A DNA stretch of 35,278 nucleotides from Anaerolineae bacterium (lineage in GTDB: Bacteria > Chloroflexota > Anaerolineae > B4-G1), in contig JADHWW010000010.1 in assembly GCA_016783285.1 (NCBI GenBank), forward strand, positions 1 to 35,278, given 5' to 3'. The notes beneath the pieces were generated by a model that had not been told where the DNA came from, did not search any database, and worked only from the letters and a program-made list of their open reading frames with translations. Position 1 is the first letter of the stretch; each line of letters begins with the position of its first letter. This document shows positions 14,571-23,359 of the stretch, one piece after another. The position numbers were made by a program, and so were the translations under genes.

Positions 14571-17562
14571 CGAAGAGACCCTTACCATTGCGTTGACGAT
14601 CAACGGCGAGGAGAAAACCCTGGCCGTGCGTCGCTCGGAGACTTTGCTGGACGCGCTACGCCGCGCTTCCTACACCAGCGTCAGGTACGGCTGCGGGACG
14701 GGCGACTGCGGCGTGTGCACCATCCTTCTGGACGGGCAGCCTGTGTACAGTTGCCGGATACGGGCCGCTCAGGTCGAAGGGCACGAGGTTACGACTGTCG
14801 AGGGGTTATCCAGAAACCGGGTTTTTTCCGAAAAACCCGGTTTCTTGGGGTTGCACCCCATCCAGCAGGCGTTCATTGAGGTCGGCGCGCTCCAGTGTGG
14901 CTACTGTACCCCGGCCCACGTTCTGGTGATCAAGGCGCTGCTCGACCGTAATCCCGATCCCACCGAGGAGGAGATCCGCGAGGCGATTAGCGGTGTGCTC
15001 TGTCGTTGCACCGGCCATGTCAAGATCGTGCAGGCGGCGCAGCGGGCCGCGGCGATCTTGCGCGGCGAGGAGGTGGAGCCTTTCGTGCCTGTCGAGGAGA
15101 CGCTGGCCCCAGGGGAGTCGCCCGCTGAGTTGTTGGGCCGGTGGTACGGACGGAGTCACCTCGCCCCTACGTTGGTTATATCCCCGCCGGAGATGGAACA
15201 TCTGCGCGTCGTCGGCAAGCCCGAACCCAAGGTGGACGGCGTCAAACTGGCGACGGGCCGCCCGGTCTACACCGGCGACGTCAAATTGGAGGGGATGCTC
15301 TACGGCGCGTTGCTCACCAGCCCGCACGCCCACGCCCGCATCAAGCGCATTGACGCTCGTCCCGCCCGCGCCATGCCCGGCGTGCACGCCGTCCTGACGC
15401 ACGAGGACATCCGCCGCGTCAAGTACGCCTCCGGCGGTCAGAGTTACCCCCAGCCGCCCCCTTTCGACCAGGTCGTCCTGGACGACAAGGTGCGGCACGT
15501 CGGCGACCGGGTGGCGGTCGTCGCGGCCGAGACGCCGGAATTGGCGCGGCGGGCACTGCGGCTGATCGAGGTGGAGTACGAGGTGCTGCCCCACGTCCTG
15601 GATCCTCTTGAGGCGATGCAGGAGGGCGCGCCGGTGATCCACGACGAACCGGACACAGAAGGCATCTATGATCGCCAGCGAAACATTGTCCACCACATCC
15701 ATGCCGAGGTAGGCGACGGTGAGGCTCAGTGGGCCAGGGCCGATCACGTCTTCGAGGGGGAGTATCGCACCTCGCAGCAGCAGCATGCGCACATGGAGCC
15801 TCACGTCTGCATCACCTACTGGGACGAGGACGGACGGCTGGTGGTTCGCTCCAGCACCCAGGTGCCCTTCCACATCCGGCGCATGCTCGCTCCCCTCATC
15901 GGCCTGCCGGTCAAGCAGATTCGAGTGATCAAGCCGCGCATCGGAGGGGGCTTCGGCAACAAGCAGGAGATGATCCTGGAGGACCTGTGCACCCACCTGA
16001 CCATGGCCACGGGCCGGCCGGTGCGGATGGAGTACACGCGCCGGCAGGAGTTCACCAGTTCCCGCAGCCGCCATCCGCAGATCATGCGCTACAAGATCGG
16101 CGTCACCAAAGAGATGGAGGTGGTCGCCACCGAACTGTACCTCATCGGCGACACGTGTGCCTACGGCACCCACGGCCTGACGGTGCAGATGGTGGGTGGA
16201 CAGAAGGGGCTGACGCTCTACAACGCGCCTTACTCGAAATTCGTCTGCGACGTGGTCTACACCAACAAACCCACGCCGGGAGCCTTCCGGGGTTACGGCT
16301 CGATGCAGTGCCACTTCGGCATCGAGACGCTCATGTCCGAGATCGCCGATCAGATGGACTGGGACGTGGTCGAGTTCAAGCGCAAGAACTGGATCAAGCA
16401 GGGGGAGGAACTGTTGCTCGCCAAGGCTTTGGGCGAGGGACGTGAGGGGTTCACGCAGGTCATCCGCTCCAATGGCCTGGAACAGTGCGTCCAGGTGGGG
16501 TTGGAGGCGATGGATTGGTACAACAAGCGCGGAAAGAACCTCTCCGTTCGGCAAGGTCTCCTGACCGCCGCCGACAGCCCCATCCGCCGTGGCAGCGGCA
16601 TGGCGGTGATGTTGCACGGCAGCGGCATCGCCGGGCTGGACATGGCCGCTGCCACAATCAAGATGAACGACGACGGCTCCTTCAACCTCTTGATCGGCGC
16701 GACCGACCTGGGCACCGGTTCCGATACGATCCTGGCCCAGATGGCCGCCGAGGTGCTGGGTGTGCCGGTGGAGGACATGATCGTCTACTCCTCCGACACC
16801 GACTTCACCCCGTTTGACAAGGGTGCCTACGCCAGCAGCACCACCTACATCAGCGGCGGGGCGGTGCGCAAGGCGGCCTTGAAGGTAGCCGGCCAGATCA
16901 AAGAGCATGCCGCGTTGATGTTGGGGCTGGAGAGCGCCGAAGGGGACATCTCCCCCCCTGATAGGGGGGGCTGGGGGGGGTGGACGTTGCGCGACCGGCG
17001 GGTCTTTGCGCCCGATGGCCGCTCGCTCACGCTGGCGGAGGTGGCGCTGAGCAGCCTGCACCAGCAGGACCAGCACCAGATCATTGCGAGCGCGTCTCAT
17101 CTGAGTTATGAGTGTCCACCCCCCTTCGGGGCCCAGTTTGTCGAGTTGGTCGTGGACACCGAGACGGGGCAGGTCACGGTGGAGCGGGTGCTGATGGTGG
17201 TGGACGCGGGGCGGGTGATCAACCCGATCACCGCCTCCGGACAGGTGGAGGGTGCGTTGCAGCAGGCAATCGGCTTTGCCCATTGCGAGGAGATGGCCTA
17301 CGACGAGCAGGGGCGCCTGGTCAACCCGCGCCTTGGCCCCTACCACATCTACAAGTCCAACGAGATGCCCAAATTGGAGGTCATCTTCGTGCAGACGGAG
17401 GAGCCGACCGGGCCGTTCGGGGCCAAGTCCGTCTCCGAGATTCCGATGGACGGCATCGCCCCGGCGCTGGCGGACGCCATCCACGACGCGACGGGGGTCT
17501 GGATCCGGGAGGTGCCCTTCACGCCGGAGCGGGTGTGGCGGGCGCTGCGTACGCCCGGGTGA
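14563..17562 (+). CDS. Fused [2Fe-2S]/molybdopterin subunit of a xanthine dehydrogenase/aldehyde oxidase-family hydroxylase
   Basis: The ATG at 14563 has AGGAGG upstream and overlaps the FAD-subunit stop; the open frame upstream to 14308 is a shadow of that gene. The 999 residues form a complete fusion. Residues 1-~160 hold the plant-type [2Fe-2S] cluster (C44, C49, C52, C64) and the helical [2Fe-2S] domain (C112, C115, C147, C149). From about residue 225 comes the molybdopterin subunit with GGGFGNK (about 462-468), AFRGYGS (about 573-579), GTDLGTGSDT and GAKSVSE (about 953-959), whose Glu is the likely active-site base. Such enzymes hydroxylate aldehydes, purines or N-heterocycles; the substrate cannot be read from sequence. 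Two captured elements interrupt it: a hairpin (14812-14845) encoding about residues 83-95, and a C7/G7 hairpin (16952-16970) encoding SPPDRGG. Confidence 0.88.
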   Translation: MSSEETLTIALTINGEEKTLAVRRSETLLDALRRASYTSVRYGCGTGDCGVCTILLDGQPVYSCRIRAAQVEGHEVTTVEGLSRNRVFSEKPGFLGLHPIQQAFIEVGALQCGYCTPAHVLVIKALLDRNPDPTEEEIREAISGVLCRCTGHVKIVQAAQRAAAILRGEEVEPFVPVEETLAPGESPAELLGRWYGRSHLAPTLVISPPEMEHLRVVGKPEPKVDGVKLATGRPVYTGDVKLEGMLYGALLTSPHAHARIKRIDARPARAMPGVHAVLTHEDIRRVKYASGGQSYPQPPPFDQVVLDDKVRHVGDRVAVVAAETPELARRALRLIEVEYEVLPHVLDPLEAMQEGAPVIHDEPDTEGIYDRQRNIVHHIHAEVGDGEAQWARADHVFEGEYRTSQQQHAHMEPHVCITYWDEDGRLVVRSSTQVPFHIRRMLAPLIGLPVKQIRVIKPRIGGGFGNKQEMILEDLCTHLTMATGRPVRMEYTRRQEFTSSRSRHPQIMRYKIGVTKEMEVVATELYLIGDTCAYGTHGLTVQMVGGQKGLTLYNAPYSKFVCDVVYTNKPTPGAFRGYGSMQCHFGIETLMSEIADQMDWDVVEFKRKNWIKQGEELLLAKALGEGREGFTQVIRSNGLEQCVQVGLEAMDWYNKRGKNLSVRQGLLTAADSPIRRGSGMAVMLHGSGIAGLDMAAATIKMNDDGSFNLLIGATDLGTGSDTILAQMAAEVLGVPVEDMIVYSSDTDFTPFDKGAYASSTTYISGGAVRKAALKVAGQIKEHAALMLGLESAEGDISPPDRGGWGGWTLRDRRVFAPDGRSLTLAEVALSSLHQQDQHQIIASASHLSYECPPPFGAQFVELVVDTETGQVTVERVLMVVDAGRVINPITASGQVEGALQQAIGFAHCEEMAYDEQGRLVNPRLGPYHIYKSNEMPKLEVIFVQTEEPTGPFGAKSVSEIPMDGIAPALADAIHDATGVWIREVPFTPERVWRALRTPG
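14812..14845. repeat. Perfect 15-bp hairpin with TCCG loop, in frame within the hydroxylase gene
   Basis: Arms 14812-14826 (AGAAACCGGGTTTTT) and 14831-14845 are exact reverse complements, with loop TCCG (14827-14830). It is translated as about SRNRVFSEKPGFL between the two [2Fe-2S] domains, a loop that is short in family members. The same TCCG loop flanked by T and A runs occurs in the hairpin at 11681-11718. Confidence 0.85.
16952..16970. repeat. C7/G7 hairpin captured in the hydroxylase coding region
   Basis: Seven C (16952-16958), the loop TGATA and seven G (16964-16970), followed by CT and a further G8 run. It encodes SPPDRGGWGG, a glycine/proline-rich insert in the molybdopterin domain. 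Confidence 0.75.
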
Positions 17563-17909
17563 CGGGTGAGGTTCTTGCAAGGGTACACGTCGGAACCAAA
17601 GCAATGAGGCAGAAGATGACCAGGTGGGAGTATCTCGTTGTTGAATATGCAGCCGCCGACACCAGAACAGTGAAGCCGTATAGTATTAGGCTGTTCCAGA
17701 ACAATAATTGTCCCAAATTCCGACGATTGAAATCGTCGTCTGATACGGGAAGTGCGTTGAAAACGCACTAAATGAGGCCGTTTTAACGGGTTTCGTAGTA
17801 TCAGCGGGGTGTTTCAACGCCCCGCCTCTGTTCCTTCAAGCGTCAGAAACCATAGCCAGGGCAGGAAGCAAAAGAGAGAAAATGAGCGGGATAGCGATTT
17901 CCAAAACCG
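17563..17909. other. Intergenic region with a structured element
   Basis: About 350 bases between the hydroxylase operon and the DUF3800 gene. The first ~150 bases show nothing recognisable. The rest holds the multi-stem element at 17721-17825. No strong promoter or Shine-Dalgarno was found before 17910. Confidence 0.5.
17721..17825. repeat. Multi-stem structured element (four hairpins, one enclosing stem)
   Basis: Stem A: CGACGATT (17721-17728) with AATCGTCG (17731-17738). Stem B: AGTGCGTT (17751-17758) with AACGCACT (17762-17769). Stem C: CCGTT (17778-17782) with AACGG (17785-17789). Stem D: GCGGGG (17804-17809) with CCCCGC (17820-17825). TGATAC (17741-17746) also pairs with GTATCA (17798-17803) and would enclose stems B and C as a branched domain. 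It could be a dispersed repeat, a non-coding RNA or a processed 3' element. There is no coding signal. Confidence 0.6.
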
Positions 17910-18530
17910 ATGGTTGAGACCCTGCACTACGCCTTTCTCAATGAGTCCGGCGGAGTTGCCCTCTTCGTTCCGGGCGAGCGGTTTTTGGTTATAGCTGTCT
18001 TGGTCGCCAGGAAACGGCGCTCGCTGGAACTGGTGATTAAGCGGGCGCTCAAGCGGTTTGGTGCCAGCCTGGCTTCGGGAGAGATGAAAGCAGCTCGTTC
18101 ATCCGAGAAGACGGTCCGCTGGGTCCTGGCATCCATTGCCCGGCAAGACGTGGAGATCGTCGCCGTGGTAGTAGACAAGCAGGGGATCGTCAAGCCGCCC
18201 AGGGACCCCGAAGACCTGTACCGCAAGACAGCGGGCAGGGCGATACGTCTGTGTGTGGAGCGGTGGCCCCGGCTCGACGTTACTATGGACAGGCGGTATA
18301 CGCATGAGCACCTGCGCCACAAACTGGAGTGGCGCATCCGGGAAGAAGTCGCCGACCTCAAGGGACAGGCAGTAGTGATCCGCCAGATGGACTCGGTGAG
18401 GGTGAAGGGATTGCAGGCCGCGGACTTCGTGGCCTGGGCCTTGTGGCAGAAATACCAGCGGGAGGATGATAGTTATTATCAGATCGTTAAGGACAGGTTG
18501 GTCATTGAGGAGATCATTGAGGCCAAATGA
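17910..18530 (+). CDS. DUF3800 family protein
   Basis: The 206 residues begin with a beta strand and LNESGG, in place of the family's usual DESG motif, and end with LQAADFVAWALWQKYQREDDSYYQI, the hallmark C-terminal QAAD helix of DUF3800. The family is thought to have an RNase H-like fold and often lies in mobile or defence-rich regions; its activity is not established. Changing the first Asp to Asn could weaken a metal site if these residues are catalytic. The central region (DVEIVAVVVDKQG, VTMDRRYTH) keeps the alternating strand pattern and a possible second acidic position. No clear Shine-Dalgarno is seen. It lies 228 bp upstream of the CHAT gene on the same strand. Confidence 0.8.
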   Translation: MVETLHYAFLNESGGVALFVPGERFLVIAVLVARKRRSLELVIKRALKRFGASLASGEMKAARSSEKTVRWVLASIARQDVEIVAVVVDKQGIVKPPRDPEDLYRKTAGRAIRLCVERWPRLDVTMDRRYTHEHLRHKLEWRIREEVADLKGQAVVIRQMDSVRVKGLQAADFVAWALWQKYQREDDSYYQIVKDRLVIEEIIEAK

Positions 18531-18758
18531 AAGAAAGCGGCTCACCCTGGGCCCCGATTTCAGTCTGCCGGGCGCGCATCTCAGCCGCCCTTCTCCGCTC
18601 ACGCATCTCAGCGTGGCCTATCCCGTTCTCCGAACGGTCAGGGTCACCAGGCCTTACGATACCGCTCTGATTATAGAATAGCATAAGTGGAGAAAACTGT
18701 CAAGTGGATTGGGCACATTCAGGTATAGAACACGGATGCACCCACAAGGAGCAGATCC

Positions 18759-21700
18759 ATGGCCGTTCAACTAACCCTGCGCACTGACGATGCGGGCTGT
18801 CTGACCGTCACCCTCGACGGCCAGTCGTTGGCCGGTGCCACCCCGCTGGCCGATCTACCCGCCCTGCCCGCGTTGCAAGCGGCTTCCTATGACCAGGGGA
18901 GCGCGCTGACCCGTGCGCTGGGCGGCGAGACGTTGCTGGCCCGCCTGCAGGCCGACCCCGACCGCCTCCTGCTCCTCGACACCGACGACGCGGCGGCTGC
19001 CATCCACTGGGAATTCGCCGCGCTGGAAGGGCGGCAACTGTTGGCCTGCCGCTACGCGATGTTGCGGTTGGTGGACCGGCCCGGCGGCCCCGCGCCCGCG
19101 CCGGACACGCTCCATTTCGTCGTCCTGGCCGCCGACCCGCTGGTGGGCGAGCACGGCAACGCCCGCGAGGGCTACCGGTTGCGCCTGGACGCCGAACTGC
19201 GTGCTCTCCGCCGGACGCTGGACAGCAGCCAGGTGGACCTGCTGGCCCGCCGCGTCCCGCCCACCCGCGACGCGCTGCGCCGCGCGCTGCGCCGTGGCCC
19301 CGCTATTTTGCATCTCACCTGCCACGGCAATGTGATCCCAGGGCCTGATGGCCCCATTGCCGTATTGGCCCTGGAAGACCGGGACGGCGGCGCAGCCCCC
19401 TTGTTAGGCTCGGACCTGATCAACCTGCCGCCGCCCGGCGTCCTACGCCTGGTGCTGCTCAGCGCCTGCCACACTGCCAAACCGGAGGCTGGCGACGCTT
19501 ACCTGGCCCGCGCGCTGGTGCAAAACGGCGTCCCGGCCGCCATCGGCATGCAGGGCGGGTTCCCCGACCGGCTCAGTGAACCGCTGGCCGTGGCGCTCTA
19601 CGAGTCGTTGCTGTCCGGCTATTCGTTGGCCGAGGCGCTGCGCCAGGCCCGGTTGGCCCTCTCGACCGAGCCGTTCGCTGCCGGTCTGCCCGTGGGTTAC
19701 GTGGCGCGCGACGGTTGGGCCGGTCTGCCCCTGCGGCCCGGAGCCCCCTCAGTACGTAATCTGCGATTGCCCGGCCGGATCTCTCTATCCCAGGACATTC
19801 AGCCCCCCCGCCCGTTGCGCGGGCGGAACGGTGAGTTACACAGACTGGCCCAGCGGTACAGCCAGGGAGGTCGCGTCGTCACGGTGGTGGGGAGCGGCGG
19901 CATCGGCAAGACCGCCCTGGCGGCGACCTTTGCCGAACGTTTCGGCTACCGCTGGCCCCACGTGCTGGGGGTCAGTTTTGCCAGCGGCGACCCCGACGCC
20001 GCCCGTTTTCGTGACGAGTTGCTGCGCGGCCTGTTGGGAGCCGAGGCGGCCGCCCGCCTGGCCAGCGCCCCGGACGGCGAACAGACCCGCGCGCTACTGG
20101 CGGCGCTGCGCGACTGGGATGGCCTGCTGCTGCTGGACAATTACGAGAGCATCTTGCACGGACTGTCCGAGGGCGACCCCGAGGCCAGCGGTGTCCACCG
20201 ACTGGTGGCGCAGGCGGCGAACGGAGGCAGCGCGATGTTACTGACCAGCCGCCGCCAGCCGGCCGGGTTGGCCGGGGAGGTCGTCTTTCCAGAGGCCCGT
20301 CGCCCGCTGCCCGGCCTGGGCCTGGCTCCGGGCGCCGGCCTGTTCCTGCACCACAGCACCCGCGCCAAAGGGGAAAACGAGACCGGGCCTGCCCTGGCCC
20401 GCGACGTGGCCCGCGTCACCGAGGGCCACCCCCTGGCCATCGCCCTGCTGGCCGGCGAGTACGACGTCAGCGACGTGCCCCCGGCCGGCTTTTTGGACCA
20501 CTGGGCCGGCGAACTGGCCCAGGCCGAGCGGCACGGGCTGGCCGGACATCACCGTACCTTCGCTGTGGCTTTCAACCGCAGTTACGAGCGGCTGCCCGTT
20601 CCGCTCCAGGCGCGCCTGCGCGCGCTCAGTCGTTTCCCCTTCCCCTTCTTGGTCCAGGGTGCGGCGCTATTGTGGGGGCTGACCACTGACGACGCGGACT
20701 TGAGCGCCGCCCGCGAGCACCTGGGCGAGTTTACCCGGCGCAGCCTGCTGGAGGTGGACGGTTGGTTCGAGGACGGAACCTCCGCCACCTACCGCTTCCA
20801 ACCGGCGCTGCAGCAGGCGCTGGCCCGGCGGGTGGGCGACGACGAGCGGGCCGCGCTGGACGCGGGCTACGGGGCCTACGGAGCCTGGTTGGCCCGGCGG
20901 GGGTACGGGGACATTCACAAAGAACCACCTCTGGCCCGCTTGGTGCGCCGCTCACTGGATGCGCTGGACGCCGCCGCTGACCGCCTGGAGGGTAATGAGC
21001 GGCTGTGGCACGTTTGGCGGCTGGCCTGGCTGAAGGGGGCTTACGGTCAGACCGAAGCGGCCTACGACCTGCTGGAAAGCGTCCTGCCACCAGGCCAGCC
21101 TTTGCCCGACGCGGAGCGGGACCCCGAGGCGGCCAGGGTGGCGAGCGGCCTGCGCTACGAATTGGCCAACCTGTGCGTCACGCGTGGTGATCTGGAGCGG
21201 GCCCTGGCGCTGTACCAGGAGAGCCTGGGGATCAAGGAGCAAATCGGCGACCTCCAGGGCAAGGCTGCCTCGCTGCATCAGATGGCCCAGGTGTACCTGA
21301 CGCGTGGTGATCTGGACCGGGCCCTGGCGCTGTACCAGGAGAGCCTGGGGCTCAAGGAGCAAATCGGCGACCTCAAGGGCAAGGCTGCCTCGCTTGCGAA
21401 TATGGCCCATGTGTACCTGACGCGTGGTGATCTGGACCGCGCCCTGGCGCTGTACCAGGAGAGCCTGGGGCTATCGGAGCAAACCGGCGACCTCAAGGGC
21501 AAGGCTGCCTCGCTGCATCAGATGGCCCAGGTGTACCTGACGCGTGGTGATCTGGACCGCGCCCTGGCGCTGTACCAGGAGAGCCTGGGGCTCAAGGAGC
21601 AAATCGGCGACCTCAAGGGCAAGGCTGCCTCGCTGCACGCTATGGCCCAGATGTACCTGACGCGTGGTGATCTGGAGCGGGCCCTGGCGCTGTACCAGGA

Positions 21701-23297
21701 GAGCCTGGGGCTATCAGAGCAAATCGGCGACCTCCAGGGCAAGGCTGCCTCGCTGCATAATATGGCCCAGGTGTACCTGACGCGTGGTGATCTGGACCGG
21801 GCTCTGGCGCTGTACCAAGAGAGCCTGGGGCTATCGGAGCAAATCGGCGACCTCAAGGGCAAGGCTGCCTCGCTGCATCAGATGGCCCAGGTGTACCTGA
21901 CGCGTGGTGATCTGGACCGCGCCCTGGCGCTGTACCGGGAGAGCCTGGGGATCAAGGAGCAAATCGGCGACCTCAAGGGCAAGGCTGCCTCGCTTGCGAA
22001 TATGGCCCAGGTGTACCTGACGCGTGGTGATCTGGACCGGGCCCTGGCGCTGTACCAGGAGAGCCTGGAGCTGTTTGAGCAAATCGGCGACCTCCAGGGC
22101 AAGGCTGCCTCGCTGCACCAGATGGCCCAGGTGTACCTGACGCGTGGTGATCTGGAGCGGGCCCTGGCGCTGTACCAGGAGAGCCTGGGGCTATCAGAGC
22201 AAATCGGCGACCTCCAGGGCAAGGCTGCCTCGCTAGGCAATTTGGCTAATATCTATATGCAGCAGGATGATTGGGATAAGGCCGAAGATCTATTGCTCGA
22301 AGCATTAGAACTTGTTCAGTCCATCGGCGAACCGGCTGCTTTCGAGATTGTCAAATTAGGCCAGGTGGCCCAGGCGCGGGGCGACGCGGCGACGGCGCTG
22401 GCCCGCTACCGGGAGGGGCTGGCAATTCACGAACGGCTGGGCATGCCCCGCGAGACGGCTCAGGTACGTCAAATGATTGCCTCGCTGGAAGGGGGCGGCC
22501 AACCCGCCCCCCAGGACCCGCTGCGCCAACTCATCGCCCAGGCCCGCGCCGCCGGCCAGGCGGGGGACGCGGCGGGGGCCGTGGCGGCGCAGGAGGAGGC
22601 CGTGACGTTGGCCCGCCAAGCCGGGGAGGGACAGGAATCGCTGGTCAGACTCAGCGTGCTGCTCTACAACCTGGCTTCCTACTATCGACACGCGGGCCGC
22701 TACGACGACGCCGTAACCGCCCTGGAGGAGGTCGTCGCCCTCGACGAGCGCACCGGCCACCCCGACCTGGCCTCCGACCGCGAAACGTTGGAACGCGCCC
22801 GCCACCTGGCCCGCCTGTTGCCCGAGGAGCGCGCCCAGGCTGTTGGGCAAGATGGTATCTTGCCCGACCTGCCCCCGGCGCTGGCCGCCTTCGACGAGCA
22901 ACTGGCCCAACTGCCGCCGCAAGAACGCGCCCAGGTGGAAGCGCGCCTGCGCCAGTTCGCCCAGGAGTGGGAACGGATGAGCCCCGAGGAGCAGGCGCAG
23001 CAGTTGGCGGCCGTGCTGGCGGGTGGGCAGCGCCAGCAGATCGAATCCGTGGCCGGCCAGGTCCGCGACGACGCCATCGCCGCCCTGCGCGGCGAGACCG
23101 AGCGCGAGCCGCTGATCGAGCGCATCGAGCAGGTCGCTGCCCAGGCGGCCGAAGGTGAGGATCCCGGCTCCCCCTGGGACGAGTTGGCGGCCTACCTGCG
23201 CGCGGTCGTTGCCTTGTTGCGCGGCCAATCAATCCCGCCCGTCCCGGCGAGTTACGCGGGCCACATCGCTGCTATTCAAGATGTAAAACGACTCTAG
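18759..23297 (+). CDS. CHAT protease - STAND/NB-ARC ATPase - TPR giant protein
   Basis: The ATG at 18759 is preceded by AAGGAG at good spacing. The 1512 residues divide into four parts. (1) A CHAT caspase-like domain (about 1-320) with the catalytic pair His189 (HLTCHGN) and Cys237 (LLSACHT). (2) An NB-ARC/STAND ATPase (about 335-650) with Walker A GSGGIGKT (about 378-385), Walker B LLLLDNYE (about 455-462) and a GHPLAIALLAG motif, followed by a helical/winged-helix region. (3) Nine 40-residue TPR units at about 808-1167, nearly identical in DNA, then degenerate TPRs to about 1370. (4) A Gln/Ala-rich C-terminal domain ending in AAYLRAVVALLRG. Effector, switch and repeat sensor in this order match NLR-like immune or cell-death proteins. 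The inferred mechanism is that ligand binding to the TPRs drives oligomerisation and activates the protease. Target and trigger are unknown; a regulatory role is an alternative. Confidence 0.9.
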   Translation: MAVQLTLRTDDAGCLTVTLDGQSLAGATPLADLPALPALQAASYDQGSALTRALGGETLLARLQADPDRLLLLDTDDAAAAIHWEFAALEGRQLLACRYAMLRLVDRPGGPAPAPDTLHFVVLAADPLVGEHGNAREGYRLRLDAELRALRRTLDSSQVDLLARRVPPTRDALRRALRRGPAILHLTCHGNVIPGPDGPIAVLALEDRDGGAAPLLGSDLINLPPPGVLRLVLLSACHTAKPEAGDAYLARALVQNGVPAAIGMQGGFPDRLSEPLAVALYESLLSGYSLAEALRQARLALSTEPFAAGLPVGYVARDGWAGLPLRPGAPSVRNLRLPGRISLSQDIQPPRPLRGRNGELHRLAQRYSQGGRVVTVVGSGGIGKTALAATFAERFGYRWPHVLGVSFASGDPDAARFRDELLRGLLGAEAAARLASAPDGEQTRALLAALRDWDGLLLLDNYESILHGLSEGDPEASGVHRLVAQAANGGSAMLLTSRRQPAGLAGEVVFPEARRPLPGLGLAPGAGLFLHHSTRAKGENETGPALARDVARVTEGHPLAIALLAGEYDVSDVPPAGFLDHWAGELAQAERHGLAGHHRTFAVAFNRSYERLPVPLQARLRALSRFPFPFLVQGAALLWGLTTDDADLSAAREHLGEFTRRSLLEVDGWFEDGTSATYRFQPALQQALARRVGDDERAALDAGYGAYGAWLARRGYGDIHKEPPLARLVRRSLDALDAAADRLEGNERLWHVWRLAWLKGAYGQTEAAYDLLESVLPPGQPLPDAERDPEAARVASGLRYELANLCVTRGDLERALALYQESLGIKEQIGDLQGKAASLHQMAQVYLTRGDLDRALALYQESLGLKEQIGDLKGKAASLANMAHVYLTRGDLDRALALYQESLGLSEQTGDLKGKAASLHQMAQVYLTRGDLDRALALYQESLGLKEQIGDLKGKAASLHAMAQMYLTRGDLERALALYQESLGLSEQIGDLQGKAASLHNMAQVYLTRGDLDRALALYQESLGLSEQIGDLKGKAASLHQMAQVYLTRGDLDRALALYRESLGIKEQIGDLKGKAASLANMAQVYLTRGDLDRALALYQESLELFEQIGDLQGKAASLHQMAQVYLTRGDLERALALYQESLGLSEQIGDLQGKAASLGNLANIYMQQDDWDKAEDLLLEALELVQSIGEPAAFEIVKLGQVAQARGDAATALARYREGLAIHERLGMPRETAQVRQMIASLEGGGQPAPQDPLRQLIAQARAAGQAGDAAGAVAAQEEAVTLARQAGEGQESLVRLSVLLYNLASYYRHAGRYDDAVTALEEVVALDERTGHPDLASDRETLERARHLARLLPEERAQAVGQDGILPDLPPALAAFDEQLAQLPPQERAQVEARLRQFAQEWERMSPEEQAQQLAAVLAGGQRQQIESVAGQVRDDAIAALRGETEREPLIERIEQVAAQAAEGEDPGSPWDELAAYLRAVVALLRGQSIPPVPASYAGHIAAIQDVKRL
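21181..22260 (+). repeat. Nine tandem 120-bp repeats encoding 40-residue TPR units
   Basis: Units start every 120 bp (21181, 21301, 21421, 21541, 21661, 21781, 21901, 22021, 22141). They differ at only a few positions; the ninth diverges in its last ~25 bp. Variable residues are Asp/Glu in GDLDRA, the two residues before MAQ (HQ, AN, HA, HN), the IK/LK/LS/LF pair before EQ, and Lys/Gln in GDLKGK. In eight of nine units Glu goes with Gln and Asp with Lys. Units 5 and 9 are identical over about their first 90 bp. Confidence 0.95.
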
Positions 23298-23302
23298 TGA
23301 CA

Positions 23303-23340
23303 GATTCAACGCAGAGGCGCAGAGGCGCAGAGACGCCAGG
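23303..23340. repeat. CGCAGAG-type dispersed repeat, copy 2
   Basis: An 8-9 bp periodic sequence (CGCAGAGG CGCAGAGG CGCAGAGA CGC) just after the CHAT stop. Related copies lie at 10165-10191 and 24228-24254. Confidence 0.7.
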
Positions 23341-23359
23341 AAAATCAAGTATCAGGTGG

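Noticed and set aside
14806..17604. A 932-codon open frame on the minus strand across the whole hydroxylase gene
   Set aside because: It mirrors the codon bias of the plus-strand gene, has no recognisable domain and runs through conserved [2Fe-2S] and molybdopterin motifs encoded on the other strand.
21278..22240. Several minus-strand ORFs with repeated SPRVRYTWAI peptides
   Set aside because: They are antisense translations of the 120-bp TPR repeats.
21181..22260. Regular repeats as a CRISPR array
   Set aside because: The full 120-bp period is repeated with no unique spacers, and it encodes TPRs in frame.
18759..23297. Relationship to the TPR-CHAT protease of type III-E CRISPR systems
   Set aside because: No gRAMP/cas gene or CRISPR array is in the window, and the STAND ATPase domain makes the architecture different.
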